From contig CAJXUD010000018.1 of assembly GCA_913061415.1 (NCBI GenBank), positions 1 through 54,826 on the forward strand: a DNA stretch of 54,826 bases, given 5' to 3'. The notes below the pieces were generated by a model. The model did not search any database. It saw nothing but the letters and a program-made list of their open reading frames with translations, and had not been told where the DNA came from. This DNA is from an uncultured Oleispira sp. (GTDB lineage: Bacteria; Pseudomonadota; Gammaproteobacteria; Pseudomonadales; Oceanobacteraceae). Positions 34,801-45,225 of this stretch are shown one piece after another. Both the position numbers and the translations under genes were made by a program. Each line of letters begins with the position of its first letter. The stretch's first letter is position 1.

Positions 34801-35919
34801 TTATACTCTCTCAACCATCAAGCTACCAATAGAATAGCCTGCACCAAATGAGCAAATAAGACCTTTATCGCCTGATTTGAAGTCATCTTTGTATTTGTGG
34901 AAGGCGATTACAGAGCCAGAAGAGGCTGTATTGGCAAATTCGTCGAGTACAACAGGCGCTTCTTCCAATGTGGGTAAGCGACCCAATAGCTTTTTAGCAG
35001 CAAAGTTATTCATGTTGATATTAGCTTGGTGTAGCCACATGCGCTTCAGCTCTTCTGCTTGCAAACCACTTTCTTCTAGCTGCTCAGAAATGAACGTGAC
35101 AATCAGGGGAAGTAGTTCTTTAAATACTTTACGACCTTGCTGTTGAAAGAAAGGGCGATCTTCTGGCAAGTCATCAAAGCAATAGTCAGCATAAGACGCG
35201 TCACTGCGAATATTGTCGGAATACTGAGTCATTTGCTTAGTGCCGATAATACGGAAAGCGCTATCGCTTGTGCAGGTTGCTTCCGGCTCAAGGATTGCTG
35301 CAGTCGCTACGTCACCAAATATAAAGTGACTATCGCGATTTTTAAAGTTTAAGCCAGGAGTGGTAAATTCTGGATTGATGAATAGCACGCATTTAGCAAT
35401 ACCTGCAGCTAAAGCTGCATAAGCGTTAATCATACCAAAGGTAGCGGATGAACAGGCGATGCCCATGTCGTAGGCGCTGCCTTTAATGCCTAGATCTCGC
35501 TGAATCTCAACTGAAATACCAGGGTAGTCACGCTGGCGGAAAGTGCTAGAAACAACAATTAAGTCGATGTCTTCAGCTGTTTTACCAGCCTCTGCCATGG
35601 CTTGCTTAGCCGCCGCAACACCCATGGTAACCATTTCAGGGGTTTTGCCTTCACCTGTCATTGGAAAGGTAGGGTGCATAATCGCAGGGTCAATAATGCC
35701 GTCTTTATACATGGCGTAACGTGATTTGATGCCTGAGGCTTTTTCAATGAACTCTGGGCTAGAGCCTACTAATGCTTCTACTTCACCCGATTCAATTTCA
35801 GCGGCATGTTGTTCGTTAAAGTTCTCAACATATTGATTGAATGCTTTTACCAACTCTTCGTTGCTAATTGTATGAGGAGGTATAAATAAGCCGGTACCTG
35901 AAATAACGAATTGCGACAT
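34801..35919 (-). CDS. Beta-ketoacyl-ACP synthase III-like enzyme
   Basis: A 372-aa thiolase-fold enzyme of the FabH family, longer than E. coli FabH (317 aa). The catalytic triad is intact: C156 in MGIACSSATFG, H297 in WLHQANINMNN and N330 in FANTASSGSV. It has a ~50-residue N-terminal extension relative to FabH, with a helical insert (VENFNEQHAAEIESGEV), as in the 370-residue FabH-like proteins of Pseudomonas. It may condense medium-chain acyl-CoA with malonyl-ACP. In-frame codons upstream of 35919 are unlikely to be used. Stands between corC and yhbY. Confidence 0.88.
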   Translation of the reverse strand: MSQFVISGTGLFIPPHTISNEELVKAFNQYVENFNEQHAAEIESGEVEALVGSSPEFIEKASGIKSRYAMYKDGIIDPAIMHPTFPMTGEGKTPEMVTMGVAAAKQAMAEAGKTAEDIDLIVVSSTFRQRDYPGISVEIQRDLGIKGSAYDMGIACSSATFGMINAYAALAAGIAKCVLFINPEFTTPGLNFKNRDSHFIFGDVATAAILEPEATCTSDSAFRIIGTKQMTQYSDNIRSDASYADYCFDDLPEDRPFFQQQGRKVFKELLPLIVTFISEQLEESGLQAEELKRMWLHQANINMNNFAAKKLLGRLPTLEEAPVVLDEFANTASSGSVIAFHKYKDDFKSGDKGLICSFGAGYSIGSLMVERV

Positions 35920-36134
35920 GTGCGTAACCTGAATAAATTGATCGGTAATAATGTGCTCTATGCTATCAAAACTATTTAGGTGGGTCTTGTGCGACTGGCG
36001 CGATATGAGCACTAATTATTTGTTTTTATAAATATTATTTTAAAAATACGAAACATTACAGCAATATCATTCGCTGATAAGGGGAAGGGGGAGCGCCAGT
36101 AAGAGATTCTGGCGCTTTTTATCGCGATTAAAGC

Positions 36135-36434
36135 CTACGATAAGTTAGAAAGCTTAGGGTGAGCTTTCGGGTTGCGACGTACGATTAAGGCAACCTTGCC
36201 TATTTTTTGAATCAATTCAGAACCGGTCTCTTTTATGATGTCGTCAATAGCCTGAGCGCGCATATCGCGTTCGCCTATAGAGACTCTTACTTTAATTAAC
36301 TCGTGATCATCTAAAGCACGGTTTAATTCTTCCAATACTGTTTCCGATAAACCATTACCGGCTATGGTCACAACTGGGTTCAGATTATGGCCAATAGAGC
36401 GCATTGCTTTCTTTTGTTCAGCAGAAATTGCCAT
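36135..36434 (-). CDS. yhbY: YhbY-type RNA-binding (CRM domain) protein
   Basis: A 99-aa CRM-domain protein: SAEQKKAMRSIGHNLNPVV, then VTIAGNGLSETVLEELNRALDDHELIKV and a G-x-x-x-R-A-x-A core (IGERDMRAQAIDDI). It associates with the precursor of the large ribosomal subunit. Divergently transcribed from rlmE with 112 bases between them, the order found across gammaproteobacteria. Confidence 0.95.
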   Translation of the reverse strand: MAISAEQKKAMRSIGHNLNPVVTIAGNGLSETVLEELNRALDDHELIKVRVSIGERDMRAQAIDDIIKETGSELIQKIGKVALIVRRNPKAHPKLSNLS

Positions 36435-36546
36435 CAGATTCGCTTGCCTAACTTAATTAAGTGGTAAACTCTGATTATATAGCAATAAATTCGAATTTGC
36501 CGCTTAAAGCGGTAATCTGTAGAAAACCAATTGAGAAAATATAAAT

Positions 36547-37167
36547 ATGGCGCGTTCAAAGTCGAGTAATGATTGGATGGATGAGCATTTTAATGATCAT
36601 TATGTAATGAAGGCCAAGGAAGAAGGATACCGCTCTCGCGCCTGCTATAAGCTGATGGAGATCGACGATAAAGATAAGTTGATGAAGCCAGGAATGACCG
36701 TGGTTGATTTAGGATCAGCACCGGGTGGATGGTCACAAGTTGCGGCAAAAAGGGTTGGGGATCATGGTTTGGTGGTTGCCTCTGATATTTTACCGATGGA
36801 TGGCATTGCAGGAGTCACCTTCTTACAAGGGGATTTCACTGAAGAAGCGGTATTTGATGAGTTGATGCGGGTGATTGGTAATCGCCCTGTAGACCTTGTA
36901 ATTTCAGATATGGCCCCCAATATGAGTGGTATGAGTGCAGTTGATCAGCCAAGTGCGATGTATTTGGTAGAGCTTGCATTGGATATGGCCAGGCAGGTTT
37001 TAAAGCCGGGTGGCAATTATGCGGCTAAGGTTTTTCATGGTGAAGGCTTTGATGAATACCTAAAAGACATGCGCTCATCCTTTCAGAAAGTAGTAACCCG
37101 TAAGCCGGAGTCATCTCGAGCTCGTTCTCGTGAGGTCTACTTGGTCGCAAAAGGCTTTAAAGGCTAG
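36547..37167 (+). CDS. rlmE: 23S rRNA 2'-O-ribose U2552 methyltransferase
   Basis: A 206-aa SAM methyltransferase of RrmJ/FtsJ type. It has [19 protein letters not shown] as the SAM motif, an [14 protein letters not shown] segment, [12 protein letters not shown] with the catalytic Asp, and [17 protein letters not shown] with the catalytic Lys. It completes assembly of the 50S subunit by modifying the A-loop. It lies 150 bases before ftsH. Confidence 0.96.
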   Translation: MARSKSSNDWMDEHFNDHYVMKAKEEGYRSRACYKLMEIDDKDKLMKPGMTVVDLGSAPGGWSQVAAKRVGDHGLVVASDILPMDGIAGVTFLQGDFTEEAVFDELMRVIGNRPVDLVISDMAPNMSGMSAVDQPSAMYLVELALDMARQVLKPGGNYAAKVFHGEGFDEYLKDMRSSFQKVVTRKPESSRARSREVYLVAKGFKG

Positions 37168-37317
37168 TCGGCTTTTTGCTAAAGACACTGCTAGGGTAAA
37201 GAAAGGTATAAATGACATCTGATTCTCTAATAACGGCGTAGATGTACTAGAGATCAGATTAAAAGCTGCGTAAGCTAGAGTGCTTACGCTATATATAAAA
37301 TTAGAGGTATGCCTGTT

Positions 37318-39219
37318 ATGGCAAAGAATTTAGTGCTTTGGGCCATCATCGCTGCGGTATTGATGACGGTTTTTAATAATTTTCAAAATGTCAGCCAAAC
37401 CAAAGAACTCAAATATTCTGAATTCATCAGTAGTGTGCGCAGCGGCCAGGTCGAGCGCGTTAGCATTGCTGGGCAGAATATCGAAGGTGTGTTGAGTGAC
37501 GGCGAGAGCTTCACCTCTATATTGCCGGCTTATGATGATAAGTTAATCGATGACCTATTGAATAATAATGTGCAAGTCGAAGGTAAAAAGCCGGAGCAGC
37601 AGAGTATTTGGACTCAGTTGCTGGTCGCCTCTTTCCCAATACTTGTGATTATTGCCGTATTCATGTTCTTCATGCGCCAGATGCAGGGTGGTGCTGGTGG
37701 CGGAAAGGGCGGCCCTATGTCCTTTGGTAAGAGCAAAGCGAAGCTATTAAGCGATGACCAAATTAAAACAACCTTTGATGATGTTGCCGGTTGTGATGAA
37801 GCAAAAGAAGACGTTAAAGAATTGGTCGATTTCTTGGTTGACCCTGGTAAATATCAGCGCTTAGGCGGCCGTATTCCTCGTGGTGTGCTGTTAGAAGGGC
37901 CTCCAGGAACGGGTAAAACATTATTAGCAAAAGCCATTGCCGGTGAAGCTAAAGTACCTTTCTTCTCGATTTCGGGTTCTGATTTCGTAGAAATGTTTGT
38001 CGGTGTGGGCGCGTCACGTGTACGCGACATGTTTGAGCAAGCTAAAAAACAAGCACCTTGCATCATCTTTATTGATGAGATTGATGCGGTAGGTCGTCAT
38101 CGTGGGGGCGGCCATGGTGGTGGCAACGATGAGCGTGAGCAAACATTGAACCAGTTATTGGTTGAAATGGATGGTTTTGAAGCGAATGATGGCGTGATTG
38201 TTATTGCTGCGACCAACCGTTCAGATGTTTTAGATAAAGCGTTATTGCGTCCGGGTCGTTTTGACCGTCAGGTTGTGGTTGGATTACCTGATGTACGTGG
38301 TCGTGAACAAATTCTTAAAGTGCATATGCGTAAAGTACCCATTGCTGACGATGTGAAAGCGGCTGTTCTTGCGCGTGGTACGCCGGGTTTCTCGGGTGCA
38401 GATCTAGCAAACTTGGTGAATGAGTCTGCTTTATTCTCAGCACGTGCTGCGAAAAGCCTTGTGACGATGGAAGAGTTTGAGAAAGCAAAAGATAAAATCA
38501 TGATGGGCGCTGAGCGCAAAACCATGGTGATGTCTGAGAAAGAAAAAGAAAGTACGGCTTATCACGAAGCAGGCCATGCGATTGTAGGTTATTTATCGGA
38601 AGAGCATGATCCGGTTCATAAAGTAACTATTATTCCTCGTGGACGTGCTTTGGGTGTGACTTTCTTCTTGCCGGAAGCAGATCGCATCAGTGAAAGCCGT
38701 CGCAAGATTATGGGTGACATAGCGACTGCGTATGGTGGTCGAATTGCTGAAGAAATGTTGTATGGCAAAGAAGGCGTGAGTACTGGCGCTTCTCAAGACA
38801 TTAAAATGGCGACCTATTTTGCGCGTGCAATGGTTGTAAATTATGGTCTTTCGGAATCATTAGGTCCGTTAGATTATGATTCTCGTGATTCTGATGGTAT
38901 TGGTTCTCGTCATGTATCAGACGAAACCTCTCGCTTGATTGACCAGGAGATTAAGAGCATTACGGAAGAATGTTATGCTCGAGCAGAAAAAATATTGGAA
39001 GAAAATCGCGACATTCTAGAATCAATGAAAGAAGCATTGATGGAGTATGAAACGATTGATTCTGAACAGGTTAAAGACTTAATGAGTCGTCAGCCTGTTC
39101 GTTTGCCTGCTTCTTGGGATGATAAAAACGGTGGTTCGCCAAGTACGCCTGTTGAAGAAACAGACTTGGGTGAGCAAGGCGATAGTGATGATACGGCTGG
39201 CGACAAAGTCGACGTATAG
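37318..39219 (+). CDS. ftsH: ATP-dependent zinc metalloprotease FtsH
   Basis: A 633-aa membrane AAA+ protease. It has an N-terminal helix ([15 protein letters not shown]) and a second one near 105-125 ([14 protein letters not shown]). Walker A is GPPGTGKT at 194-201, then [12 protein letters not shown], and the zinc motif HEAGH at 416-420. The tail is acidic. It degrades membrane proteins and regulators such as LpxC and sigma-32. I start at ATG 37318 (MAKNL), as in E. coli; a nearby ATG at 37309 adds three residues. A strong terminator follows. Confidence 0.97.
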   Translation: MAKNLVLWAIIAAVLMTVFNNFQNVSQTKELKYSEFISSVRSGQVERVSIAGQNIEGVLSDGESFTSILPAYDDKLIDDLLNNNVQVEGKKPEQQSIWTQLLVASFPILVIIAVFMFFMRQMQGGAGGGKGGPMSFGKSKAKLLSDDQIKTTFDDVAGCDEAKEDVKELVDFLVDPGKYQRLGGRIPRGVLLEGPPGTGKTLLAKAIAGEAKVPFFSISGSDFVEMFVGVGASRVRDMFEQAKKQAPCIIFIDEIDAVGRHRGGGHGGGNDEREQTLNQLLVEMDGFEANDGVIVIAATNRSDVLDKALLRPGRFDRQVVVGLPDVRGREQILKVHMRKVPIADDVKAAVLARGTPGFSGADLANLVNESALFSARAAKSLVTMEEFEKAKDKIMMGAERKTMVMSEKEKESTAYHEAGHAIVGYLSEEHDPVHKVTIIPRGRALGVTFFLPEADRISESRRKIMGDIATAYGGRIAEEMLYGKEGVSTGASQDIKMATYFARAMVVNYGLSESLGPLDYDSRDSDGIGSRHVSDETSRLIDQEIKSITEECYARAEKILEENRDILESMKEALMEYETIDSEQVKDLMSRQPVRLPASWDDKNGGSPSTPVEETDLGEQGDSDDTAGDKVDV

Positions 39220-39244
39220 TTTGGGTCATTAATCGTTTAAAATA

Positions 39245-39266
39245 ACGGGCTTCGGCCCGTTTTTTT
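39245..39266 (+). terminator. Intrinsic terminator after ftsH
   Basis: acgggc-ttcg-gcccgt with a seven-base T-run: a 6-bp GC-rich stem with a stable tetraloop. Confidence 0.92.
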
Positions 39267-39358
39267 ATGGCGTTTATTTAGCCATGTTAATGTGTTTAAT
39301 GCTGATGCATGACACGTTTGTTTTGGTGCTTCTCTAAGTTTTTGTGTGATGAATATTG

Positions 39359-40216
39359 ATGCGTATGAAAGATAGCTTTTTAGCCTGCGGAAAACGCAAT
39401 GGCGCAATTCAACAGTTGGATTTAACCCGTTGTAATATCATGGGCATCCTAAACGTTACCCCTGATTCGTTCTCTGATGGCGGTAGTTATAACAGTCTTG
39501 ATAAAGCATTATTTCATGCAGAAAAAATGATTCAGCAAGGCGCAGTATTGATTGATGTGGGCGGCGAATCCACTCGTCCGGGGGCAGCGAAGGTTTCATT
39601 GCAGGAAGAGCTTGATCGTGTTGTTCCTGTGGTTGAGGCTATTCACAAAAATTTAGAGGTGATAATCTCGGTTGATACCAGTACGCCACAAGTCATTACT
39701 CAGGCAGCGGCCGTAGGCGCTGGGTTGATTAACGATGTAAGAGCGCTGCAACGTGAAGGCGCGCTTGCGGCCGCTGCGGCTACTAATTTACCTATCTGTT
39801 TGATGCATATGCAGGGGCAGCCCGATACGATGCAGCAAGCCCCTAGTTATGACGATGTGGTGGGGGATATTCATGGCTTCTTAGCAGAGAGGGTTGCCGC
39901 GTGTGCCTTGGTGGGTATTGAAAAAGAGCGTCTAATTCTTGATCCGGGCTTTGGCTTTGGTAAGGCTTTAGAGCATAATTACCAATTATTAAATCAATTA
40001 GAGACATTTCACCAATTGGGTTTGCCGTTATTGGTGGGGATTTCACGTAAAACAATGATTGGTCGAGTATTGAATGATCGACCTGCAGATCAACGCATGA
40101 TTGGCAGTATTGCCGCCGCGGTGATTGCGGCAATGAAAGGGGCTGCGATTATGCGAGTGCATGATGTTGCGGAAACTTACGATGCATTAAAAATAGTAGA
40201 GGCTACGCTGGCTTAG
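39359..40216 (+). CDS. folP: Dihydropteroate synthase
   Basis: A 285-aa TIM-barrel enzyme with the DHPS signatures: NIMGILNVTPDSFSDGG near residue 28, VLIDVGGESTRPGA near 60, ISVDTSTPQVI, GLINDV, LPICLMHMQGQPDTMQ, and ILDPGFGFGK near 200. It joins para-aminobenzoate to the pterin pyrophosphate in folate synthesis and is the sulfonamide target. Start ATG 39359; ATG 39365 is also in frame. It heads the folP-glmM pair. Confidence 0.95.
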   Translation: MRMKDSFLACGKRNGAIQQLDLTRCNIMGILNVTPDSFSDGGSYNSLDKALFHAEKMIQQGAVLIDVGGESTRPGAAKVSLQEELDRVVPVVEAIHKNLEVIISVDTSTPQVITQAAAVGAGLINDVRALQREGALAAAAATNLPICLMHMQGQPDTMQQAPSYDDVVGDIHGFLAERVAACALVGIEKERLILDPGFGFGKALEHNYQLLNQLETFHQLGLPLLVGISRKTMIGRVLNDRPADQRMIGSIAAAVIAAMKGAAIMRVHDVAETYDALKIVEATLA

Positions 40217-40276
40217 GTGTTTCGATTCACTCAGCGCAGTACTAACAAAAAATAAAGATCCAAGGAATGAACAAGC

Positions 40277-41611
40277 ATGAGTAGAAAATATTTTGGTACA
40301 GATGGTATTCGCGGTGCGGTAGGCACTTATCCAATTACGCCCGAATTTGTCATGAAGCTAGGTTGGGCGGCAGGTAAGGTCTTTGCTCAGCAAGGAAAAA
40401 GCAAAATATTAATCGGTAAAGATACGCGCATATCGGGATATATGTTTGAATCAGCTCTTGAAGCTGGGTTAACCGCGGCAGGTGTCGATAGCGGCTTGTT
40501 AGGGCCAATGCCCACCCCGGGTATTGCATATTTAACACGTACCTTTAGTGCCGATGCAGGTATTGTAATTAGTGCCTCTCATAATCCGTATCATGATAAT
40601 GGTATTAAGTTTTTCTCGGCTGACGGCACTAAGTTAGAAGACGAAATTGAGTTAGAAATTGAACGTTATCTTGATGAGCCGATGACGACCGTATCTTCAG
40701 ATAAATTGGGTAAAGCCTTTCGTATCAATGATGCGGCAGGGCGGTATATCGAATTCTGTAAAAGTACGGTGCGCCGCTTAAAATTAAAGGGCAAGCGCAT
40801 TGTGCTTGATTGTGCTCATGGTGCAACGTATCAGATTGCCCCTGCAGTTTTTAAAGAAATGGGCGCTGAAATCATTACTATTGGTGCGAGTCCTGATGGA
40901 TTGAATATCAATAAAGATATCGGCTCAACCTCACCGAAGCAATTACAGCAAAAAGTTGTAGAGACACGTGCAGATCTAGGCATTGGTTTTGATGGCGATG
41001 GCGACCGTGTTGTGATGGTTGATGAGAAGGGCGAGATCGTTGATGGTGATGAATTGCTCTTTATCATGGCAATGCATGCTCGCAGCCGGAAACGTTTAGG
41101 TGGTGGCGTTGTGGGTACCTTGATGAGTAACCTTGGCTTAGAGCTGGCACTGAAAAAAGAGAAAATCGACTTTGTCCGCGCTAATGTTGGCGATCGCTAT
41201 GTGATGCAGCAGTTAAAAGAACACAACTGGCGCTTTGGTGGTGAATCGTCTGGTCACTTATTATGCCTAGATTCCACCTCGACGGGTGATGGCGTTGTTG
41301 CTGCGTTGCAAGTCATGATGGCACTGCAAGATTCAGGTAAGACTTTGCATGAGCTGAAGTCGGGTATGACTAAGTGTCCACAAACAATGATCAATGTTCG
41401 CCGCAATAAAGACGTTGATGTGGCAAAAGACAAAACAATTCTGGCCGCCGCCGCCGCCGTAGAGGAAGAATTGGCTGGTCGAGGGCGAGTATTGTTGCGT
41501 CCTTCTGGAACAGAGCCGGTTGTGCGCGTTATGGTTGAAGGCGAAAATGGCGACCTGGTTGCGACGAAAGCGAAGCAATTAGCTGAAATTGTTGAAAAAA
41601 TCATATCTTAA
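40277..41611 (+). CDS. glmM: Phosphoglucosamine mutase
   Basis: A 444-aa alpha-D-phosphohexomutase. The phosphorylated serine is S101 in [16 protein letters not shown]. The metal-binding loop DGDGDR lies near residue 240 and the sugar-binding GGESSGH near 325; [16 protein letters not shown] is the late phosphate-binding motif. It converts glucosamine-6-P to glucosamine-1-P for peptidoglycan and LPS. AAGGA lies before the ATG. Length and order match the family. Confidence 0.97.
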   Translation: MSRKYFGTDGIRGAVGTYPITPEFVMKLGWAAGKVFAQQGKSKILIGKDTRISGYMFESALEAGLTAAGVDSGLLGPMPTPGIAYLTRTFSADAGIVISASHNPYHDNGIKFFSADGTKLEDEIELEIERYLDEPMTTVSSDKLGKAFRINDAAGRYIEFCKSTVRRLKLKGKRIVLDCAHGATYQIAPAVFKEMGAEIITIGASPDGLNINKDIGSTSPKQLQQKVVETRADLGIGFDGDGDRVVMVDEKGEIVDGDELLFIMAMHARSRKRLGGGVVGTLMSNLGLELALKKEKIDFVRANVGDRYVMQQLKEHNWRFGGESSGHLLCLDSTSTGDGVVAALQVMMALQDSGKTLHELKSGMTKCPQTMINVRRNKDVDVAKDKTILAAAAAVEEELAGRGRVLLRPSGTEPVVRVMVEGENGDLVATKAKQLAEIVEKIIS

Positions 41612-41692
41612 TTACGATTATAGCCATCTGCCTCTTGAGTCAAATGGCTATCTTCGCTACTATCTCGCCCTGTTTTATATCGTGAGGTGATT

Positions 41693-42436
41693 ATGCGTCG
41701 TCTATTGGTGGCTGGTAACTGGAAAATGAATGCCAGTAAGGTCATGTTAAATGAATTGTTAGCTGGCATTACTGCAAATGCTCCGCAGCAAACCGACGTC
41801 GTTGTATTTCCGCCGGCTCCTTATTTATTAATGGCCGCTGATAAATTACAAGGCAGTTCAGTTAAAATTGGTGGTCAGAACCTAAACGCTAACGAAAGTG
41901 GCGCGTTTACCGGTGAAGTGTCGGCCAATATGTTAGTCGACTGTGGTTGTGATGCTGTATTGGTTGGGCATTCAGAACGCCGTACACTGTTTGCAGAAAC
42001 AGATACTGATGTATTAGCGAAAACAGAAGCAGCTTTGGCAGCTGGCCTAACACCTTATGTGTGTATTGGCGAAACGCTAGAAGAACGCGAAGCGAATAAA
42101 ACTGAAGCGGTCATCGAACAACAAATTAATGCCGTGTTGAATGGTTTAACGGTTCAGCAGTTGGCAAAATGTGTATTTGCTTACGAGCCTGTTTGGGCAA
42201 TTGGTACTGGAAAGACAGCTTCTCCAGAGCAAGCGCAGCAAGTACACGCATTTATTCGCAGCTTGTTAGCCGCGAAAGATGAAGAATTAGCATTGAATAG
42301 CCATGTTCTCTATGGTGGAAGTGTGAAGGCAAGTAATGCGAAAGAATTATTTGCACAGCAGGATATTGATGGTGGCTTAGTGGGCGGTGCTTCACTTCAA
42401 GCTGAAGAATTTTTAGGAATCTGTAACCCAGCGTAA
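41693..42436 (+). CDS. tpiA: Triosephosphate isomerase
   Basis: A 247-aa TIM barrel with AGNWKMN (substrate Lys), H93 in LVGHSERR, catalytic E165 in AYEPVWAIGTGK, and the phosphate-binding LYGGSVKASN and VGGASL segments. It interconverts dihydroxyacetone phosphate and glyceraldehyde 3-phosphate. ATG 41693 sits after TGAGGTG; the GTG two codons earlier is less likely. Its place between glmM and secG is conserved in Pseudomonas-like genomes. Confidence 0.96.
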   Translation: MRRLLVAGNWKMNASKVMLNELLAGITANAPQQTDVVVFPPAPYLLMAADKLQGSSVKIGGQNLNANESGAFTGEVSANMLVDCGCDAVLVGHSERRTLFAETDTDVLAKTEAALAAGLTPYVCIGETLEEREANKTEAVIEQQINAVLNGLTVQQLAKCVFAYEPVWAIGTGKTASPEQAQQVHAFIRSLLAAKDEELALNSHVLYGGSVKASNAKELFAQQDIDGGLVGGASLQAEEFLGICNPA

Positions 42437-42463
42437 TGTTGGGAACGCAATAGGTAGAGAATA

Positions 42464-42853
42464 ATGGAAAAGATTACCCTAGTAGTACATATATTATTAG
42501 CCTTTGGTGTTATCGGCTTAGTAATGATTCAACAAGGAAAAGGCGCTGATGCAGGTGCGTCTTTTGGTGGTGGTTCTTCGCAAACAGTATTTGGTGGTCA
42601 GGGTTCAGGCAATTTCTTAAGCCGCATGACTGCAATTTTTGCGACTGTTTTCTTTGTGACGTCTATGGTTCTTGCGGTTGTTGCTAGTAATAAAGCAAAA
42701 GGCATTAATGATCTTGGTGTTCCAATGCAAGAAATGTCAGAAGCCCTTGAGCAAGATGCGCCGATTGTGGAAGAATATGCACCGACAACAGATGCGCCTG
42801 ACGTAGATGTTTCGATCGATGATGTGCCGGTGCTAGAAGTGCCTGCTGAATAA
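42464..42853 (+). CDS. secG: Protein-export membrane protein SecG
   Basis: A 129-aa protein with two membrane helices (residues ~3-22 and ~50-72). Between them is the typical SecG loop [25 protein letters not shown]. The C-terminal tail is acidic and rich in V, P and D repeats. SecG stabilises SecYE. It begins 27 bases after tpiA and ends 18 bases before tRNA-Leu. Confidence 0.95.
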   Translation: MEKITLVVHILLAFGVIGLVMIQQGKGADAGASFGGGSSQTVFGGQGSGNFLSRMTAIFATVFFVTSMVLAVVASNKAKGINDLGVPMQEMSEALEQDAPIVEEYAPTTDAPDVDVSIDDVPVLEVPAE

Positions 42854-42871
42854 GCATCGAGAAGTAGTTTC

Positions 42872-42958
42872 GCGGATGTGGTGAAATTGGTAGACACGCC
42901 ACCTTGAGGGGGTGGTGGGCTTACGCCCGTGGGAGTTCGAGTCTCCCCATCCGCACCA
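42872..42958 (+). tRNA. leuU: tRNA-Leu(GAG)
   Basis: An 87-base class II tRNA. The acceptor stem gcggatg (42872-42878) pairs with catccgc, then discriminator A and an encoded CCA. The anticodon stem ccacc/ggtgg encloses loop ttgaggg, giving anticodon GAG. A variable arm with a ggc..gcc stem and the T-arm with gttcgag are present. E. coli leuU (GAG) has the same place after secG. Confidence 0.97.
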
Positions 42959-43016
42959 ATTCGCTTTTTTAGTCGATCAAGCATATAATTGCCTGAGATT
43001 AGAAAAGCAAAGCAAG

Positions 43017-43039
43017 AAGCCCCTCGTTAGGGGCTTTTT
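43017..43039 (+). terminator. Intrinsic terminator after tRNA-Leu
   Basis: agcccct (43018-43024), loop cgtt, aggggct (43029-43035), then a run of T. Confidence 0.9.
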
Positions 43040-43072
43040 GTTAGGCGTTATTTTATAAATAATGCCGAATAG

Positions 43073-43109
43073 AGAAAGTTAATGACCGCGTAGTGCGATT
43101 TAACTTTCT
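43073..43109 (+). other. Inverted repeat in rimP leader
   Basis: agaaagttaa (43073-43082) pairs perfectly with ttaactttct (43100-43109) around a 17-base loop. AT-rich and not followed by T-run; a possible leader RNA structure. Confidence 0.55.
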
Positions 43110-43130
43110 TGTCTGCAATGTGTTACGCGG

Positions 43131-43155
43131 ACTGGGCACATGATGCCCAGTTTTT
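43131..43155 (+). terminator. Second terminator-like hairpin before rimP
   Basis: actgggca (43131-43138), loop catga, tgcccagt (43144-43151), followed by tttt. It ends 65 bases before rimP, so it may attenuate transcription of the rimP-nusA-infB operon. Confidence 0.75.
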
Positions 43156-43219
43156 GTTTCTGGCATTTGAACATTGTGGATATTTTATGAAATGTACAAA
43201 AATTTAAGGGTTACTAAGC

Positions 43220-43681
43220 TTGGCTAGTAAAGAAGAAGAATTACGTGAAATGATTGCTCCGGCGATTGAAGCGATGGACTTGGCCCTTTGGGGCTTAGAG
43301 TATTCCGCTCAAGGTCGCCATAGCGTTTTACGCATTTACATCGATAATGTGAACGGTGTAAGTGTTGATGATTGTGCCTCTGTCAGCAGACAGGTGAGCG
43401 CGATCATGGACGTCGAAGATCCTATTAGCCAGGAATATACCCTGGAAGTGTCATCACCGGGTATGGATCGCCCGTTGTTTACTCTGGAACAGTTTAGAAA
43501 ATACATTAATGAGTGGGCTGATATCCGATTACGTATGCCGTTCGATGGTCGTCGTAAGTTCAAGGGTGTCATCATCAATATCGAAGATCAGGATATCGTG
43601 TTGCAGGTTGACCAACACGAATATTTGCTGCCTATCGATATGATTGAAAAAGCACACGTTATTCCCCAATTCAAGGACTAA
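43220..43681 (+). CDS. rimP: Ribosome maturation factor RimP
   Basis: A 153-aa protein of the RimP/YhbC family. It has [58 protein letters not shown], then [18 protein letters not shown], the conserved central motif. It acts in 30S maturation. The TTG start at 43220 (MASKEEEL) has AAGGG nine bases upstream. Twenty bases separate it from nusA. Confidence 0.95.
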   Translation: MASKEEELREMIAPAIEAMDLALWGLEYSAQGRHSVLRIYIDNVNGVSVDDCASVSRQVSAIMDVEDPISQEYTLEVSSPGMDRPLFTLEQFRKYINEWADIRLRMPFDGRRKFKGVIINIEDQDIVLQVDQHEYLLPIDMIEKAHVIPQFKD

Positions 43682-43701
43682 GGCAGAGAGCGAGGCTAGA
43701 A

Positions 43702-45198
43702 ATGAGTAAAGAAATACTTCTGGTCGCGGAAGCGGTTTCAAACGAGAAAGGCGTTAATAAAGAAGTTATCTTTAACGCTATTGAATCCGCATTAGCAGCG
43801 GCGACGAAAAAACGTTACGAAGACGAAGAAGCAACTATTACTGTAAACATTGATCGCCGCACCGGTGATTATGTGACTTTCCGTAGCTGGTTAGTCGTAA
43901 GCAACGATGTAGTACCTGGCTTAGGCGATGAATTAACTCTTGAAGAAGCGTTAGAAATCGACGAAAACTTGAAGCCTGGTGACGTCTATGAAACTGAAGT
44001 CGATAATATTGGCTTTGGTCGAATTGGCGCCCAAGCCGCGAAGCAAATCATTGTACAGAAAGTACGTGAAGCTGAGCGCGCTATGGTTGTTGAGCAATAT
44101 GAAGATCGCGTTGGCGAGCTTGTTAGCGGAAGCGTTAAGAAAGTAACTCGTGACAATGTGATTGTCGATTTGGGTAATAACGCTGAAGGCTTATTGCCAA
44201 AAGATCAGCTTATTGGTCGTGAAATTGTACGTATGGGAGATCGTGTACGTGCTGTTCTAGACTGCATTCGCCCAGAAAATCGTGGACCTCAATTGATGCT
44301 GAGCCGTACTGTGCCAGCAATGATCATTGAGTTGTTCCGCATTGAAGTGCCTGAAATCGCCGAAGAAGTGATTGAAATTAAAGGCGCTGCTCGTGATCCC
44401 GGTTCTCGTGCCAAGATTGCTGTGAAAACTAACGATGGCCGCATGGATCCTGTTGGAGCTTGTGTGGGTATGCGTGGTTCTCGTGTGCAAGCGGTAACGA
44501 ACGAATTGGGTGGTAATGAGCGTATTGATATCGTGCTTTGGGATGATAACCCAGCACAACTTGTTATCAATGCAATGGCTCCTGCTGAAGTTAGTTCTAT
44601 CATCGTTGATGAAGATTCTAACTCGATGGACGTCGCTGTCGCCGCCGACAATTTAGCGCAAGCGATTGGTCGTGGTGGACAGAATGTACGTTTGGCTTCT
44701 GAGCTTACCGGCTGGGAAATCAACGTAATGACTGAAGCTGCAGCCGCAGAAAAGCAGAATGAAGAGTCGGGAACCATCATTGATGAGTTTACCCAACAGC
44801 TGGATATCGATGAAGACTTTGCAGAATTATTGGTCGAAGAAGGTTTCACTACGCTAGAAGAAGTTGCTTATGTTCCAATCGCTGAAATGATCGCTATTGA
44901 TGGCCTTGATGAAGAGATTGCTACAGAGCTTCAAAATCGCGCTAAAGATGTGCTGCTAACACAAGCGATTGCTTCCGAAGAAAAATTGGAAGAAGCAGAG
45001 CCTGCTGAAGACTTGCTCGCTATGGAGGGTATGGATAAACACCTTGCTCTTGTATTAGCAAGCCAGGGCATTTCCACTATGGAAGATCTAGCAGAGCAAG
45101 CCATCGACGATATTATTGACATCGAAGGCATGACAGAAGAAAAAGCGGCCGAGTTAATTATGACCGCACGTAAGCCTTGGTTTGAAGGCGCTGAGTAA
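43702..45198 (+). CDS. nusA: Transcription termination/antitermination factor NusA
   Basis: A 498-aa protein with the full NusA layout: an N-terminal RNAP-binding domain, S1 domain (~135-200, [21 protein letters not shown]), two KH domains ([15 protein letters not shown] and [17 protein letters not shown]), and two C-terminal acidic repeats ([18 protein letters not shown] and [18 protein letters not shown]). It controls pausing and antitermination. Second gene of rimP-nusA-infB. Confidence 0.98.
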   Translation: MSKEILLVAEAVSNEKGVNKEVIFNAIESALAAATKKRYEDEEATITVNIDRRTGDYVTFRSWLVVSNDVVPGLGDELTLEEALEIDENLKPGDVYETEVDNIGFGRIGAQAAKQIIVQKVREAERAMVVEQYEDRVGELVSGSVKKVTRDNVIVDLGNNAEGLLPKDQLIGREIVRMGDRVRAVLDCIRPENRGPQLMLSRTVPAMIIELFRIEVPEIAEEVIEIKGAARDPGSRAKIAVKTNDGRMDPVGACVGMRGSRVQAVTNELGGNERIDIVLWDDNPAQLVINAMAPAEVSSIIVDEDSNSMDVAVAADNLAQAIGRGGQNVRLASELTGWEINVMTEAAAAEKQNEESGTIIDEFTQQLDIDEDFAELLVEEGFTTLEEVAYVPIAEMIAIDGLDEEIATELQNRAKDVLLTQAIASEEKLEEAEPAEDLLAMEGMDKHLALVLASQGISTMEDLAEQAIDDIIDIEGMTEEKAAELIMTARKPWFEGAE

Positions 45199-45225
45199 TA
45201 GATTCACTCGGCCTAGGAGAGATGC

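Noticed and set aside
42959-43219. Initiator tRNA gene ahead of rimP
   Set aside because: No acceptor stem, T-loop gttcga or CAT anticodon loop could be assembled in this gap.
44289-44849. 186-codon minus-strand open frame inside nusA
   Set aside because: Antisense shadow of nusA, very rich in Ser/Thr, without its own start signals.
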